DNA of 64,000 nt, taken from assembly GCA_004835665.1 (NCBI GenBank), contig RBKR01000011.1:186001-250000 (forward strand). Direction: 5' to 3'. Origin of the DNA: Phoma sp. XZ068 (lineage: Eukaryota > Ascomycota > Dothideomycetes > Pleosporales > Didymellaceae). Below are positions 33,111-44,800 of the stretch, one piece after another (the first letter of the stretch is position 1; every line of letters starts with the position of its first letter). The notes under the pieces are model-generated. The model was not told where the DNA came from and ran no database searches. It was given only the letters and a program-made list of their open reading frames with translations. The position numbers were made by a program, and so were the translations under genes.

Positions 33111-33755
33111 GTCTGAGGAGGGGGAATCCACTCGTTTGGCTGCACGTGTGGCGGCAGTCGAAGTATCTGGTCAGCTAGTTGGGCATGTTTTATATCAGTA
33201 CGAAGAATACAATCATTTATCCGAGAAAGATCCACTTTTCATTCGCCGTGCGTTTGTGTTTCGCTAATTGTGGTGTAGACTGACCCTTGATATTACACAC
33301 TGGCATGTTTGTACCAACTCCACGTCGAAAGTCGAGACTCTCATGCAATGTTAGTAGTATCCCTTACGGCCAGCCCCCTGGTCGATATCCACTTCAAGTT
33401 AAAGTCTTTATTTTTAGCGTATGATTGACATGAATACGTATTTTGCACCACTTCCGATATTGCACAGCTTTTACTCCACATTATGCCGATATTCGAAAAT
33501 GATACAAGCACACCGCAAACCAGAGGATGGCATAACGGAGTAATGGTGAACAATGAAAGTGAAGAATAGCAGAAGACACCAAGAAAATAAAGACGGGTAA
33601 CTATTATTATGATGCATTGATTCTACTCGTCGCGTCTCATACCGTTACTAGCAAAGCGAATGTATAGACAAGCCTTAAGAGACTGCTGTCGTGGGTATCA
33701 TATTGTCTCATGACCACATATCATCAACGCCAAAAAACAAACAGCAGCCAACGAC
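33111..33755. other. Intergenic, 645 bp, convergent
   Basis: 3' flanks of the Ser-rich gene (plus) and the Zn2Cys6 regulator (minus). A/T-rich about 33400-33620. No supported gene. Confidence 0.45.
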
Positions 33756-35267
33756 TCACAGACTCAATAGTCCCATATCCTCAGCCTGCTCATCAAAGTA
33801 GTTCGTGTTCCTTTGACCCAAAAACCTCATGAAGGGATACCTCGACACTTGCCTTGGCCATTCCACGTGGTGCCTTAGATGATGCGGTACGTTCCTGTAT
33901 ATTCCTTCAATCCAGCTCATTACTGCTGTCGGTGCGTCAACGCCTTGGAAACCAACGCGTTCGAGGTAGAGTATAGGGGTGAGGATTGCTTGAACGGCGA
34001 TGAAGTGTGCTTGCAGGATCTGCGCAATGCTGTTGTTTGGATCGATGAAAGCTTGGAACTCGTCGTGCGTCCAGCGAGAAGGTATGTTGTACAGCGTGAC
34101 AAAGGAAGTGTATGCTTCGATCGGTCTGTCGTAAGCTTGTTGTACCGTAGTGTCGAGAGCGCCCCAGTAGGTTTTCTCGAAAGACGACATGTTAAGGTAC
34201 TCGAGAGAACGGAGAGATAGAGCGGCAAGGTCGAGGTCTTCGTGGTTCACGCAGCTGAGTTGCGAAGAGTTGCCCATGCGGGACTTCATTTGTTGGAGAT
34301 GGCCGTCTTCGCTGAAGGCCTGCTGATGTTAATGGTGATGCACTTGTAGGTGCCGACGGGGAAGACATGGCTGACCTCAGTAATGGAAGTTGAAGAACTT
34401 ACATTGAACGCAGAATCTGAACCTACTAGGGTTTCACCCGCTGCGATCAGATTGCACCCTCGAACCATGGTAAGGAATTCAGTGAGGCCATCTTGAAGAT
34501 GGCTTGATTGGAACGCAAGGGCTAATGCAGCCGCCATTCTGGCATCCTTTTCGTTCCTCGACTTCGGGGGTACGGACAATGCTTCATTGAGGGATTTGAC
34601 AGCTAAGATACGATGATGTATGGCCTGCTCAGCAGCACTCGTATTTGACACAGCATCCAAGTGTGAGGCGGCAAGTGCCAGGATCGAGTGTATAAGGTAT
34701 TCATACTGAGAGAAATTAGCATGCTTAAATGAAATGGAGATTGCTTCCCACTCGATGCTAGTAGAGTAGAAAGCTACATACATTGTGAGCAAAACTTGGG
34801 ATTACAGTGATCCAGATCTTGTCGGCACCGACAGGTAGGTGGGGATATGCGGTGATGAGAAAGTGGTGAAACAAGCGCATGTCGGCCATCGTCTGACACT
34901 GTTAGGCTTTGCTATAGCTGGTGCGTGCCTGGCGATCACTCACGAAAGTACCAGGCGTTGAACGTAGGTTCACTGCCTCTTGTGGATGTGGGGGACTTGT
35001 CGATCTCTGCGTGAGTTGTATGATGTTGGCAGGATAGTCACACTGCAATCCTGCCTTGATACAATGATTACATTCTGGATGTTTCTCATTGCACTTGATT
35101 CTGCGTCTCTTGCAATTGAAGCATCCGCGACGCGACTTGGTATGACCTTTTCTGGGTATTGGCTTGCGAGGCAGCGATGGTCGGCTGTCTGGCATATAGT
35201 CCGACGTCGGTGGCGAGTCGCTCGACGTGCTTGACGAGTCTTGCAGGCTGTTATTTCGAGAAGGCAT
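33756..35267 (-). CDS. Zn(II)2Cys6 transcription factor
   Basis: Exons 35267-34944, 34892-34782, 34705-34403 and 34322-33756 give 434 aa. The binuclear zinc cluster is at about 43-70: CFNCKRRRIKC, then NEKHPECNHCIKAGLQC, with spacing 2-6-6-2-6. It is preceded by the basic RKGHTKSRRG. After the linker, exon 2 begins the fungal regulatory domain with MADMRLFHHFLITAYPHLP, and exon 3 continues YEYLIHSILALAASHLD. This arrangement is typical of the UPC2-like C6 group (sterol-uptake-control and related regulators). All joins are phase 0. The first ATG of the frame is at 35297; I prefer 35267 (MPSRNN), which lies 61-67 bp from a TATATA element. The target genes are unknown; no gene cluster adjoins it. 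Confidence 0.82.
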
Positions 35268-36245
35268 TACGATGCTCACATAAGGAAGAGTCAGCACGCG
35301 AGACGCGAGCGACCTCCCCCTGGGACGATATATACTGCTCCTGGCGGTGACATGCAGTCACCCATGACAAGTGGATCATCAAATTTGGGGGCTTAGACCG
35401 GGAGCTTGGAACGAAACCCCGCGGGTCAGGGGGACGCCAGGTGCGGGAGCTGGAAGACGCCTGACTCACAGCCCTACACGGTAAGGATTAAACATTCCGG
35501 CGAGTAATATGGCAGGTCGTTAAGGCTTGGGGGAAACTAGGTTTCTGCAGTGAACAGAGGTTGGTCAAGCTTCGGTTAGCACCCGACTAGGACAACTCAC
35601 CGGTGAGCGGCCAACGGTCGGTGGCTTGAAGGCTGTGCGGCTTCAGTACGTCAATTTCCGTAGTTAAGAAATGCCTTGCAGTCTGTTAGTCTCTTTAGGC
35701 TGCTATTGCGAGCGAGTGATCAGCATCAAGACAGCCTTGGTGCCAGTGCCCATCAAGAACGCACGACGGCGGCTTCGAGGTTCCACAAGAAAGCAACAAT
35801 GTAAAGGATACCCTGCCCTTGCTTGCTTCTGTTTGGCGGACTATTTTTGTAAGACTGCGTAGCGACAAGCCTCGCCAAGCAGTGTGATTTGCGCCAACTT
35901 GGTAAATGGTAGCGATCGGCCGTCTCGTGAAGGGCGCAACCATGCGCATCCGGCAATCTTGCGTCACTGGTCCCTTAGGCAACAGCATTGAACCTATGGT
36001 ACCACAAGCTGAAGTATGTCTGCTCTCTGTTTGACATCGAATGGTGCTGTGATGCATTGTCTCCAGAGGAAGGATCGAAAGGCTGCGAGTAGCGTGGTGC
36101 CAAGCCGCTCACCCCAGCAAAAGAGTGGGCCCTACGTTCCCAGTTGTCGGGCTGCACAACCCCTCCCATCTCGCACGTGTGGTGCACCATTGGTACTATA
36201 TCAAGACTCTTTACGAGACAACGGCGACCATAGGAAGCGTTAAGC
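35268..36245. promoter_or_regulatory. Divergent intergenic region, Zn2Cys6 factor / alpha-beta-barrel ORF
   Basis: 978 bp with a TATATA element at 35328-35334 facing the Zn2Cys6 gene (minus). Frames at 35695-36057 and 35975-36388 (minus) overlap plus-strand frames and have no family features. Confidence 0.4.
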
Positions 36246-36851
36246 ATGGCTGTTGTCGAGATTACCCAGCTACGTCTGAAGGGACTGGCCGTTGACGATC
36301 CGGCGTTGCTCCAAAGCCTATCGCTGGTCCGAGGCAAACTGCAGACCAACTCACGTTTCTTCAGCTGCATAGAAAACCCAAGCCTCATTTATATTTTTGG
36401 CGTCTGGCCGAGTCTAGATGCCCACCTTAAATTCCTGGCATCTCCGGCACGGGACGAGATTTTGGCTCCGCAGGAGGATATCCTCGACTTCCAGTGGACA
36501 GTACACCTGGAGCTAAGTGCCACCAGTCCACTTCTACTCGATGCGCCGTTTATAGCAATCGAGAGAATCGGACTCGACGCAGGCCAAGTTGATGCCTACA
36601 CCAAGGTCATCGAAGGGCACGTGCGAACTCTCCAAAGAACTGGGTTCTTCAACGTTACATACGGATGGCGATGCGATATGCCAACAGGAAGCCACGAGGT
36701 AGTAATTCTTACCAGCTGGGACTCTGAAGGATCTCAGGCCATCGAGCCAAGCAGATATAATGCACATCGCGACAACGACAATGTGGAAGCCTACCAGGAG
36801 ATTCAGTTCCACCGTGCCTGGAACATAGAGTACACACAATCTCGAGCATAA
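36246..36851 (+). CDS. Putative dimeric alpha/beta-barrel (ABM-like) protein
   Basis: A single uninterrupted frame of 201 aa. The layout suggests two ferredoxin-like halves. The first is VVEITQLRLKGLAVDDPALL, with SLIYIFGVWPSLDAHLKFL. The second is IAIERIGLDAGQVDAYTKVI, with HEVVILTSWDSEGSQ. The strand-helix-strand pattern, the F.V..W.S...H..FL element and the repeated half resemble the antibiotic-biosynthesis-monooxygenase/dimeric-barrel fold common in fungal hypothetical proteins. No catalytic residue can be named. The gene stands alone, with nearly 1 kb of non-coding DNA before it and 2.1 kb after. The fold is inferred from pattern, not from a search. Confidence 0.6.
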   Translation: MAVVEITQLRLKGLAVDDPALLQSLSLVRGKLQTNSRFFSCIENPSLIYIFGVWPSLDAHLKFLASPARDEILAPQEDILDFQWTVHLELSATSPLLLDAPFIAIERIGLDAGQVDAYTKVIEGHVRTLQRTGFFNVTYGWRCDMPTGSHEVVILTSWDSEGSQAIEPSRYNAHRDNDNVEAYQEIQFHRAWNIEYTQSRA

Positions 36852-36898
36852 GACGGCTCAACGTTGAAGGCCGACTGGCGTGTACGTAAACCTCCGTC

Positions 36899-36954
36899 AT
36901 TGGCTGCATCTATGATTGGCTGCATCTATGATTGGCTGCATCTATGATTGACTT
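36899..36954. repeat. Minisatellite, 16-bp unit, about 3.3 copies
   Basis: The unit ATTGGCTGCATCTATG occurs three times head to tail without mismatch, followed by a partial copy (ATTGAC). It sits 48 bp after the stop of the alpha/beta-barrel gene. Perfect identity suggests recent duplication or slippage. Confidence 0.9.
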
Positions 36955-38854
36955 CATAGCGACAAGCCTTATGCGTTGCAGCATTCCATACAGAAATGGA
37001 TGACAGGGTGGAACAAGGGTCTTTCCATTCTTAGGCAATGGCCACGAGGCTGGGTCCAACCGGGCAGCGTCTCCGTTGATTGCCAAGAACGTGCCGGGAA
37101 GCTTTCTTAGGGTTCTCATCGTGGTGGTACTGCAACAGGTGGCTACGGCTCGAGTGTCACAAGAGCAGAAAACAATTGCGGCATGAGAGAAGAACTCGAG
37201 ACCGGTAGATTGCGGCCACAGTATTCCACAAAATCTCGCTTGTTGCTTTAGTCTCAAATGGCCACGCAACCTGTGGTGTTTGGCAACCCAGCGCAGCTCC
37301 GGAAGAGACCTTATCCGCTTAGGCAACTTCTTGTTGGTATACAGAGCCACTGGTCCCGAAAGACGAATCTTTACTTCTTCGCAGATTCGTTTCCAGTTGA
37401 CTCGATGCAATAGTTGGCCGCATTAATGAGTATAGGTCCTTGTGAACGCAGAGCGCGAGTTGTGAAGCTACTCGATCCCAGGACATAGTGTCGATGTCGA
37501 TCGCCGCGGACCCTACGACCACGAAGTCAGTCTTAGGCTCAAAAAGAGGACGGCGGCGCACTTCTCTTGTGGCCGAGCATGTCACTGAAAACCCCTGAAG
37601 TACGTACCGCCCTTTCCTTGAGCATGAAGTTGACATAAACAGCCCCGAATCTTACTGTTGTTCATTGGCGATGACCTTGCAACGGTCGAACCTGGCACTC
37701 GAGACGCCCTCATATAACAGTGTACGCGACGTTGAGGTAGGACAAGAAGAAGAAATCGAGCTTGCGCGCAGTCACATTTCCACTGAAGGTCACCGGCTAT
37801 GCACGCCGGAACTTACAATTGGGACCGCCTTACGCTTTGTGCATTGAGTAGAACCTGACTCAGATCCCTCGTCACTTACTAAAACGAAACCTCCCGTTCG
37901 TCGACGCCTGCGTATGCGTCCTTTCAACCACGCAATCACATCACCGCCTTTTCCTGGTGTATACGTTGGCTCAACACCAATTACCTGCATCAACGGCTCG
38001 ATATCCAGAACAACGGAACAACCCTCCGCCACAGACGGTAATGATAGCCCAAACAAGCACAGATGAAGACTCGTAACGCGCCCCGTCCCGTACGCAAGCA
38101 TGCTTGACCTGGAGTCAAGCACTCGTGCCAAGCCAGTCCACTCCGCCTTCTGCAGCCGCCATCAACGTTAAGCTCTTGTACCTGCGTAATCTGAGACGCA
38201 TCAATTGGTTGTCCAGTGCAGCGGAGCGTCAACAAAGGTTGAAATTCGGTGTTGCTAGTCCGGGTTGGGCCGCCAAGGAAATGGTACGTAAGCCAAAGCG
38301 TGCAAGCCGCGTCACAACCACCAAGGCCCCATGTCACGATGGGCTTGTTCGCAGGGCTGGGCTGGGCTGGACTGTCACCATCTGCTTTGCATTGCAGGAA
38401 CAATCATTGGTGTACAGCAGCTTACGTATGTGAGAGACGGGCAGCGTGTTTGAAACGAAACTAGGTGAGGAAAGAACAGGGGCACAATCGCATGAACAAA
38501 CTTTTGTGCCTGAGCGCAGTCACGTTGTCATGCGCAATCGTGCCTGAGCCGTACGATGAAGCACAAGATGTTTGTGTCTGTACAAGAGTGCAGTATGCTG
38601 TGGTTTGGATTTGAAGATTACTTCCTCTCATGGATACAGCAATCGCCGCAAAGTCTGAACAACACCACCAAGATCTGGGGAACCCCAAAGTTCCGAGATC
38701 TCATCTCACGCTTCCTAGTATGCATCTGCCAAGCCGGGCGCCAGTCCTCAATCCAGTGCCTTGCGTATGCTTGGTGACGACTCAGCCCTGAGCATGGCTC
38801 TGAGCAGGGCGAAGTCACCACTCCAAGAATGGAAACGACTTCAAGATGCCCTGA

Positions 38855-38860
38855 TATAAA
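38855..38860 (+). promoter_or_regulatory. TATA-like element upstream of the intradiol dioxygenase gene
   Basis: TATAAA lies 93 bp before the ATG at 38953, followed by a C/T- and A-rich leader. Position and sequence fit a core promoter of a highly expressed secreted-protein gene; it is not experimentally supported. Confidence 0.4.
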
Positions 38861-38952
38861 GATTCAGACCTTAGGCTCCTATAGAACCATCATCAGCTCA
38901 TTCGCTTCTTCAAACAATACATTCACTTTTCTTTCTCAGCTCATCTTTCAAT

Positions 38953-40454
38953 ATGAAGTTCATTTCCGCTCTCGCAGGAGCCGCTCTCCTCGCTCAGCAG
39001 TCCGCTGCTCACCCTGGCGACAGCCCTGAGGAGCATGCTCGTGAGATCGCTCAGCGCGCTGCGTATCTGAGCACTCACAAGCGCTCGCTCGCTCACTGCG
39101 CCGACACTCTGAGGGCTCGCGGCAATGACCTTGCTATGGCTCATCGCCGCAGCCTCGAGGTCAAGAAGATGCGTGCTAAGCGTGCCATTGATCAGGGTAT
39201 ATTCAAGGACTGCAATCCAGCTAGGTACAATAACTGACAATTATTGCAGAGAAGAACTACCTCCGTGCCCGTGACCTGGACACAGTCCTCGCCACTTCTC
39301 ACGCCTCCAACCTGACCGGCATTACCGCCGACACTGACCCCTCGGTTCTCTTCACCGGCAACAACTCCTGCATCCTTACCCCTGAAGTCACCCAGGGTCC
39401 TTACTGGGTCCAGGGAGAGCTTATCCGCGAGGACATTACCGAAGACCAGGAGGGTGTGCCTCTGCACCTTGACATCCAGGTCATCGATGTCAACACCTGC
39501 GAGCCCGTTCCCTCGGTCTACCTCGAGCTGTGGCACTGCAATTCCACCGGTGTTTACTCTGGTGTTGTTGCCAGCGGCAATGGCGATACCAGCGATGAGT
39601 CGAACCTCGATAACACCTTCCTCCGCGGTATCAACCAGGCAGATGAGAGCGGTGTCGTACAGTTCGACACTCTGTTCCCCGGTCACTACACTGGCCGCGC
39701 CACCCACATCCACGTCATGACCCACACTCTCGATGCAACTGTCAACGACAACAACACTTTGACCGGTACTTCGGTCTCCCATGTTGGACAGATGTTCTTC
39801 GACCAGGACCTCATTGAGGCTGTTGACGCAGTTGAGCCATACGCCAGCAACACCCAACAGCTCACTGAGAACGCAGATGACTCCATCCTCAGCGAGGAGG
39901 CCAGCGATGTCGACCCCATGGTCGAATACGTCCTCCTCGGCGATGATGTCTCCGAGGGTATCTTCGGATGGTTGGCATTCGGCATGGACTCCGGAGCTTC
40001 TTACAACGTCACTCCTGCTGCGAACCTCTACGCCGAGGGCGGTGTTGCGAACGAGAACTCCGGCATGGGCGGTGGCGGCGCTCCTCCCGGCGGCAACGGC
40101 ACTGCCGGTGGTCCCACTGGCGCTATGCCCTCCGGTGCTATCCCGTCTGGTGCTGTCCCCTCCGGTGTCACTGATGTCGCTGTCGGCTCCACCTTGACTA
40201 CCCTCGTTTCATCTTCCTCGTCCTCTTCCGCTGTCGCATCCTCCTCTGCCATCGTCTCCTCCGCCGTCTCCAGCGCTGCTGCTTCCATTGCTCCCTCTGC
40301 TGCCCCCTCCAAGGCTCCTCAGGGCGGTAAGGGTCAAGGCCAGGGCCAGAACAACGGCAAGGGTCAGCAGCAACCGGGCCAACAACAGCAGCAAGGCCAG
40401 AAGCAGGGCCAGCAGCAGGCTCAGAAGCAGGACAATGGTCCCCACTACAACTAA
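38953..40454 (+). CDS. Secreted intradiol ring-cleavage dioxygenase-like protein
   Basis: Exons 38953-39196 and 39250-40454 (intron 53 nt, phase 1) give 482 aa. A signal peptide (residues 1-19) and a basic, His-containing pro-region precede the intradiol dioxygenase core. The expected iron ligands are visible as Tyr in TQGPYW (about 134), Tyr in TGVYSGV, and two His in GRATHIHV. These enzymes open catechol-type rings using non-heme Fe(III). Secreted fungal versions are thought to act on plant- or lignin-derived aromatics outside the cell. After the catalytic domain comes a Gly/Pro-rich linker, then a Ser/Ala-rich stretch, and finally a Gly/Gln/Lys-rich low-complexity tail of about 50 residues. 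No hydrophobic GPI end is seen. Confidence 0.9.
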
Positions 40455-40874
40455 GCTGCCAGTAGGCGCGTGTAGGTTGTTTCAGTGCTGAGCAGCGGTT
40501 AGCGAAGAGCATAGCGAAGGAGCGTTTATTTTAGACCAACTGTACACACTCGTTAGGAAATCTGGTATTTACCTGTACATTATACCCAAATGCAAGCATT
40601 TGATATTCAATGTCTCGCCCAGATTGTGACAGCTCCTCCAAGTATCTGTTATTCTAACGACTCGTTCAGCTCATTCCAGCCGTTTGCAGTACTGGCATCC
40701 GCTGCGCCCTTTGCCTATTGCCCTGCTGACCCTTAGCTTGTCCAGCGTCGACTGACTCCTCCTCGAGCACACTCCGCTGCTCTTCTTGTCATGACAATCT
40801 TCATGCATCTCTTGCGCACATAGCCTTCCTATACAAAAATCATAACTCGCTCTGCGCTTCTCTCCGCCTTCCAC
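40455..40874. other. Intergenic, 420 bp, convergent
   Basis: 3' flanks of the dioxygenase (plus) and rhodanese (minus) genes. No feature beyond presumed terminators. Confidence 0.45.
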
Positions 40875-41321
40875 TCACTCCTCACACTCCTCCAACCCCT
40901 TAAGCAGCGCACTCAAACTCCTCTCCCTAACCCCCTCCTTCCCATCACTCTTCCTCCCCCCAATATCATCCGCCTCCTTCTGCTCCTCACTCTCCAACTC
41001 GCCCGCCATCCCATCCAACTGCCTCGCCACAGTCTCCTTATCCAGCACCCGTCTCGCCTCCTCAAACCCGCCGATATCCCTCACCCGGCTGTACCCCAGC
41101 TCTTCCAGCCGCCTCTTCGCGATGTCGCTGCGCCTGCCGCTGCGGCAGTACAGTGTGATGTGGTCGTCCTTCGAGACTGTGATGTTTTGCTGGGCGTAGA
41201 TGTCGGCGAGCGAGTCGATCTGGGTGTACTCGATGTTGACTGTGGGTGCGATGTCGGAGACGAGAGGGCCGGTGGAGAATTCGAGAGGGGAGCGGACGTC
41301 GATGAGGAGTTCTTGGGGCAT
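40875..41321 (-). CDS. Single-domain rhodanese-like protein
   Basis: A single frame of 148 aa. Residues 1-95 form one rhodanese domain: LLIDVRSPLEFSTGPL at the start, the catalytic loop LYCRSGRRSD with the active-site Cys, and LGYSRVRDIGGFEEA at the end. The loop CRSGRRS has six residues after Cys, typical of sulfurtransferases rather than Cdc25-type phosphatases. The remaining 50 residues are Glu/Lys-rich and probably disordered. There is no mitochondrial presequence, so cytosolic action is likely. Probable reaction: transfer of sulfane sulfur to a thiophilic acceptor; the physiological acceptor is unknown. Confidence 0.85.
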   Translation of the reverse strand: MPQELLIDVRSPLEFSTGPLVSDIAPTVNIEYTQIDSLADIYAQQNITVSKDDHITLYCRSGRRSDIAKRRLEELGYSRVRDIGGFEEARRVLDKETVARQLDGMAGELESEEQKEADDIGGRKSDGKEGVRERSLSALLKGLEECEE

Positions 41322-41893
41322 TATGGACGTGTATGCTTTGCGATTGAGACAAGTAGAATAGAGGCTGGCTGGGATCGTGGAAGCTGCATGTGCAAGGGCA
41401 GCTGGGGAGGGGTAGCCGCATGGCGGGGTTGCTAAAGGTCGCCAATATGCCCCACATTCAAGCTCAACACCAAGGTCCGTGTCACGATGCAGGTGAGCGT
41501 AATCAGAGTTATCTTGTTCATCGTTTATTGGTCGGCGGATGCCTCTTCATGTCCTATGTACATGGATACTATGAGTACGCAAAACTGCTCACGGCTGCTT
41601 TTTCAGCCGTTGCTTTTGAACGCCTGTGCCTATCAATAAATGGCTGCCATGTCGGCGTATCCCTTTTGAACTCCGTCCCAGTATCGACAAGTCCCATGAA
41701 GCAGTGGTATAGAACAGAAAAGCATATGAAAAACTGAAACATGATATCGTCAATATCCGCAGCATAACAGGAAAGGAACACTAGGTAAACAGGTGCGTGC
41801 CGCCTTTCCTAGCTATGAGATGCTAGTTCGGCGATGGTAGTATGATGGGTATCCAAAAGGTCAAGTAGCGCCTATGTGCGCCTCGAAGTAAGT
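41322..41893. other. Intergenic, 572 bp
   Basis: Upstream of the rhodanese gene (minus) and 3' flank of the RasGEF gene (minus). No supported frame or RNA. Confidence 0.4.
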
Positions 41894-44800
41894 CTATGAG
41901 CCCTTCATCAGGCTGTTGGTGGAAAAGTTGAAGTTGAGGAAGTCAAATTTGTCCCTCGATGTCGTGCGGCTCTCGGCCGTGAATGTGCTCTGAGCACTGT
42001 TGTCCACAGATGGGGAACCCCTGATGGAATGCTGAAGCTCTCGTGGCTCGAGCAGAAGTGAGCGGCGGTAGTAGCTCTGGACGTTGGCTTGGTCGCTCGA
42101 TCGCACTCGCTGGATCTGCGTTTCCATCCAGTCCTGCATTTCAGGAATGGCAGATAGGCGGTAAGGCACTTGAAACGATTGAAGCTGACCGATGATCTTG
42201 GCTGTCTTCATGTGCTTGTCGAAGTTGATCACAGATATGCTATCAGACCCAGATTCGCCAGGAAGTTGACGGGTAGTGCCATTGCCGACGTCAATGAATG
42301 TAAGATCGGTGAGATAGATCCCGACAAATGGAATGCATGGTGCGATGTGGTTCTGGAGTCGCTGACGAAGGACAGCATAGTTGCGACCCACGTCGGTGAT
42401 GGTCTTAAGCTCGTCTAGGCGAACCTTGGTTTTCGTGGAGACAAGCTCCCAGGTCTTCTTCAAGCGCATGACCATGGATGAGTTCAAAGAGCAGATGATG
42501 GCCATGAGCGAGTCGTAGTTATTTAGATCCAAGCACTTGCCGGCAATCTTAACCCAGTGCTTGATCATGACAGCTCGCTTCTTTGCATCCTCCAGGTGGA
42601 GGATCGTATCCGCGACCAAGTTGGCCAGGTCAGTTGACAGCTTCGACATGGCCTTGACATTGATGGCTTTCGAGTCACTCTTCTTAGTCCACTCCAAAGC
42701 CAGAAGCTCTTCTGGTTGGATAGCGCAGAACAATTTGGACTCAATGATGGTGAACTGTCTGGCCAACTCCATGGGATCGAAGTCCAGAATGCTGCATTGC
42801 GTACGACCCTCTTTGCTAGATCTGAGAGCATTAAGCTGGCTCTTAGTGACGATAGGTGATGGCGCATTGTTATCGTTGGCGGAGAACATCGTGTTCGAGA
42901 CACCAGTCTTGCCAATGGAGGAGACGAGTCTGGGTACAAGAGCTCCAGCGCGAACCTCGGTGACCTTGGAGGTCAGTTCAGCAAGGCGCTTGCCTGCTGC
43001 TGGCAGAGAGGCCCGGAGCTTTCCAGTCGCAAAGGATAAAATCAAACCCAGAGCGGCGGCATCACTGTCACCTGACCAGTGGCTCTCCAGCCAGCCTTTG
43101 AAAACGTTATAGACCCTGAGACGGACTGGGACGCCAACTGTCTGACTGTCGCCGACGTAGTCGAAGCGATCGATAAGGCTTTGTGTCAATTCAAGCGGGG
43201 TCGTGAAGAGGCGGAATGTAAGGTAGAAGGTAGTTACAAAGACGGCATCTGGAGTAGACTCATGTGTGGTAAGTTGCTCGACAAGGGCGGGAAGAGAGCC
43301 GCCAGAGATCTGACCTTCCTTGTTGTACACAAGTTCGTGCACGTAGGTAGTTTCTAGTAGATGCTCTTCACCGGCGGCAACGTCTTCATTCACCAACGAT
43401 CGAAGCTCAGAAGAGCTACAGAAGCTGCTGGTCAAAGTTTGGGAAGTCTCCTTCTTAGAGGGTATATGGTCGGGAGTGGTAGCTCTAGTGGATGTGTGAG
43501 AGGCCACGCTTCCGTTGCCGATGCTGAAGTGAAATGTGCTGCTGGAGTCTGCCACGGAAGCATTGACACTGTCGCTTCGAGAAGCCTTGGCAGTTGATGG
43601 GTGTGTGGCGCCTGCTGGACTTCCTGTTGAATCATATGTTGCCAGCTCATCTGACGTGATTGCGTGGTCCTCGTTGACAGGCTGCAATGATGACATGAAA
43701 GAGAGGGCTGTCGGGCTGTCTGGATTCTCCGCAATCGCGACTGGCATAGTCGGTGGCAACTCTAAGCTCTCTGTATCCGAGGGCGACTGTTCAGGAATAT
43801 CCGGTAATGGTTTCGACTCGGAGATTGTTGAAGGGGCTGACACGATTTGTTCTTCGACTGGCGGTGCCGGCAATGGCTTATCGGTCTCGAAGACTGGCTC
43901 TGATGGCTTCTGTGTCGTAACGAAGGTCTCCTGAGCCTCAGTAATTTCGACCTGTTCGAACAAGGATGATGGCAGCCCCAGACCAGCTGCTTCGAACTCA
44001 AAATCTCCAATCTTCTCAATGACCAGTCGAGCTTTAGCGACACAGTCGCCGGCAGAGCGAACACAGCTAGTAGCAGCAGCGACAAGTTGCTTCCCGGAGC
44101 TTGGTGTAAAGAGTGCCTCATCCATGTCGGCATCTGAGGAATCGAACATGTCTTTGGTAGCCTGTACTAGCTCGGTAAGTCGCAAATACATGATGTCCCG
44201 TGTTTCTTCCAAAGCTTTGGACCTCCTTGAGTCGCGTTCCCATACTTCTTCAACAACGACGAGTAGTTGGCGACAGGCAACGACGGATTGTTGGGTGATA
44301 TGAGCCAGCTCTTCGGAAGACCTCGATTGTAGATGCAACCCAATAAAAGATCCAATGAACCCTAGGAACGCGTCTTGAGCAGTGTTCAGCCGTTCCGAGG
44401 CAAGATTCTCCTTTCGAACGCCGGGCGGCGCTCCTGTGTACGACAGCCGGTGGGTGACAGAGAGTCTCTTGGCTTGGCTCTGGGGCTGAGTAGGTAGTAT
44501 AGGCGATTGGAATGAATCTGATTCAGAAGGTATGGAAAATGCAACAGAAAGGCGGTTGAGGTTGCGCGCAGGCTGAGCAGTGGTGAGGTCCAGGTTATCG
44601 TGCGCTAAACTGGGCGTTTGCGTAACTTGAGACTCGCCTCCATTGGCCAGCAAGCCGTCATCCTCCGCTGCTGTTGGCGCTGATGACGGTAGTACGACAG
44701 TGTCAGCAGAGTCGGCCGGCGGTGTCAGTGGTCGTCGAGTGCTCCTGTCGTTCAGCTCAAACGATATGGAGACGGCGTCTGTGGCCCAGATATCGAGGAA

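Larger units (their letters stand above)
36852..38952. other. Intergenic, 2.1 kb, possibly with degraded sequence
   Basis: No gene I can support. Minus-strand frames at 36910-37410 (166 codons) and 37319-37636 (105 codons) overlap in different frames; the latter contains TDFVVVGSAAIDIDT, which vaguely recalls the start of a PfkB-type fold, but nothing else of it follows. A 16-bp tandem repeat lies at its left end. The right end is the dioxygenase promoter. Confidence 0.4.

Noticed and set aside
37319..37636. Minus-strand frame with TDFVVVGSAAIDIDT, possible PfkB-type relic
   Set aside because: One strand-like motif only; no substrate or ATP site follows, and splice joins to the neighbouring frame do not give a known protein.
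37660..37700. T-arm-like sequence GGTTCGACC on the minus strand, possible tRNA
   Set aside because: The flanking bases do not pair into a T-stem and no anticodon or acceptor stem is found upstream.
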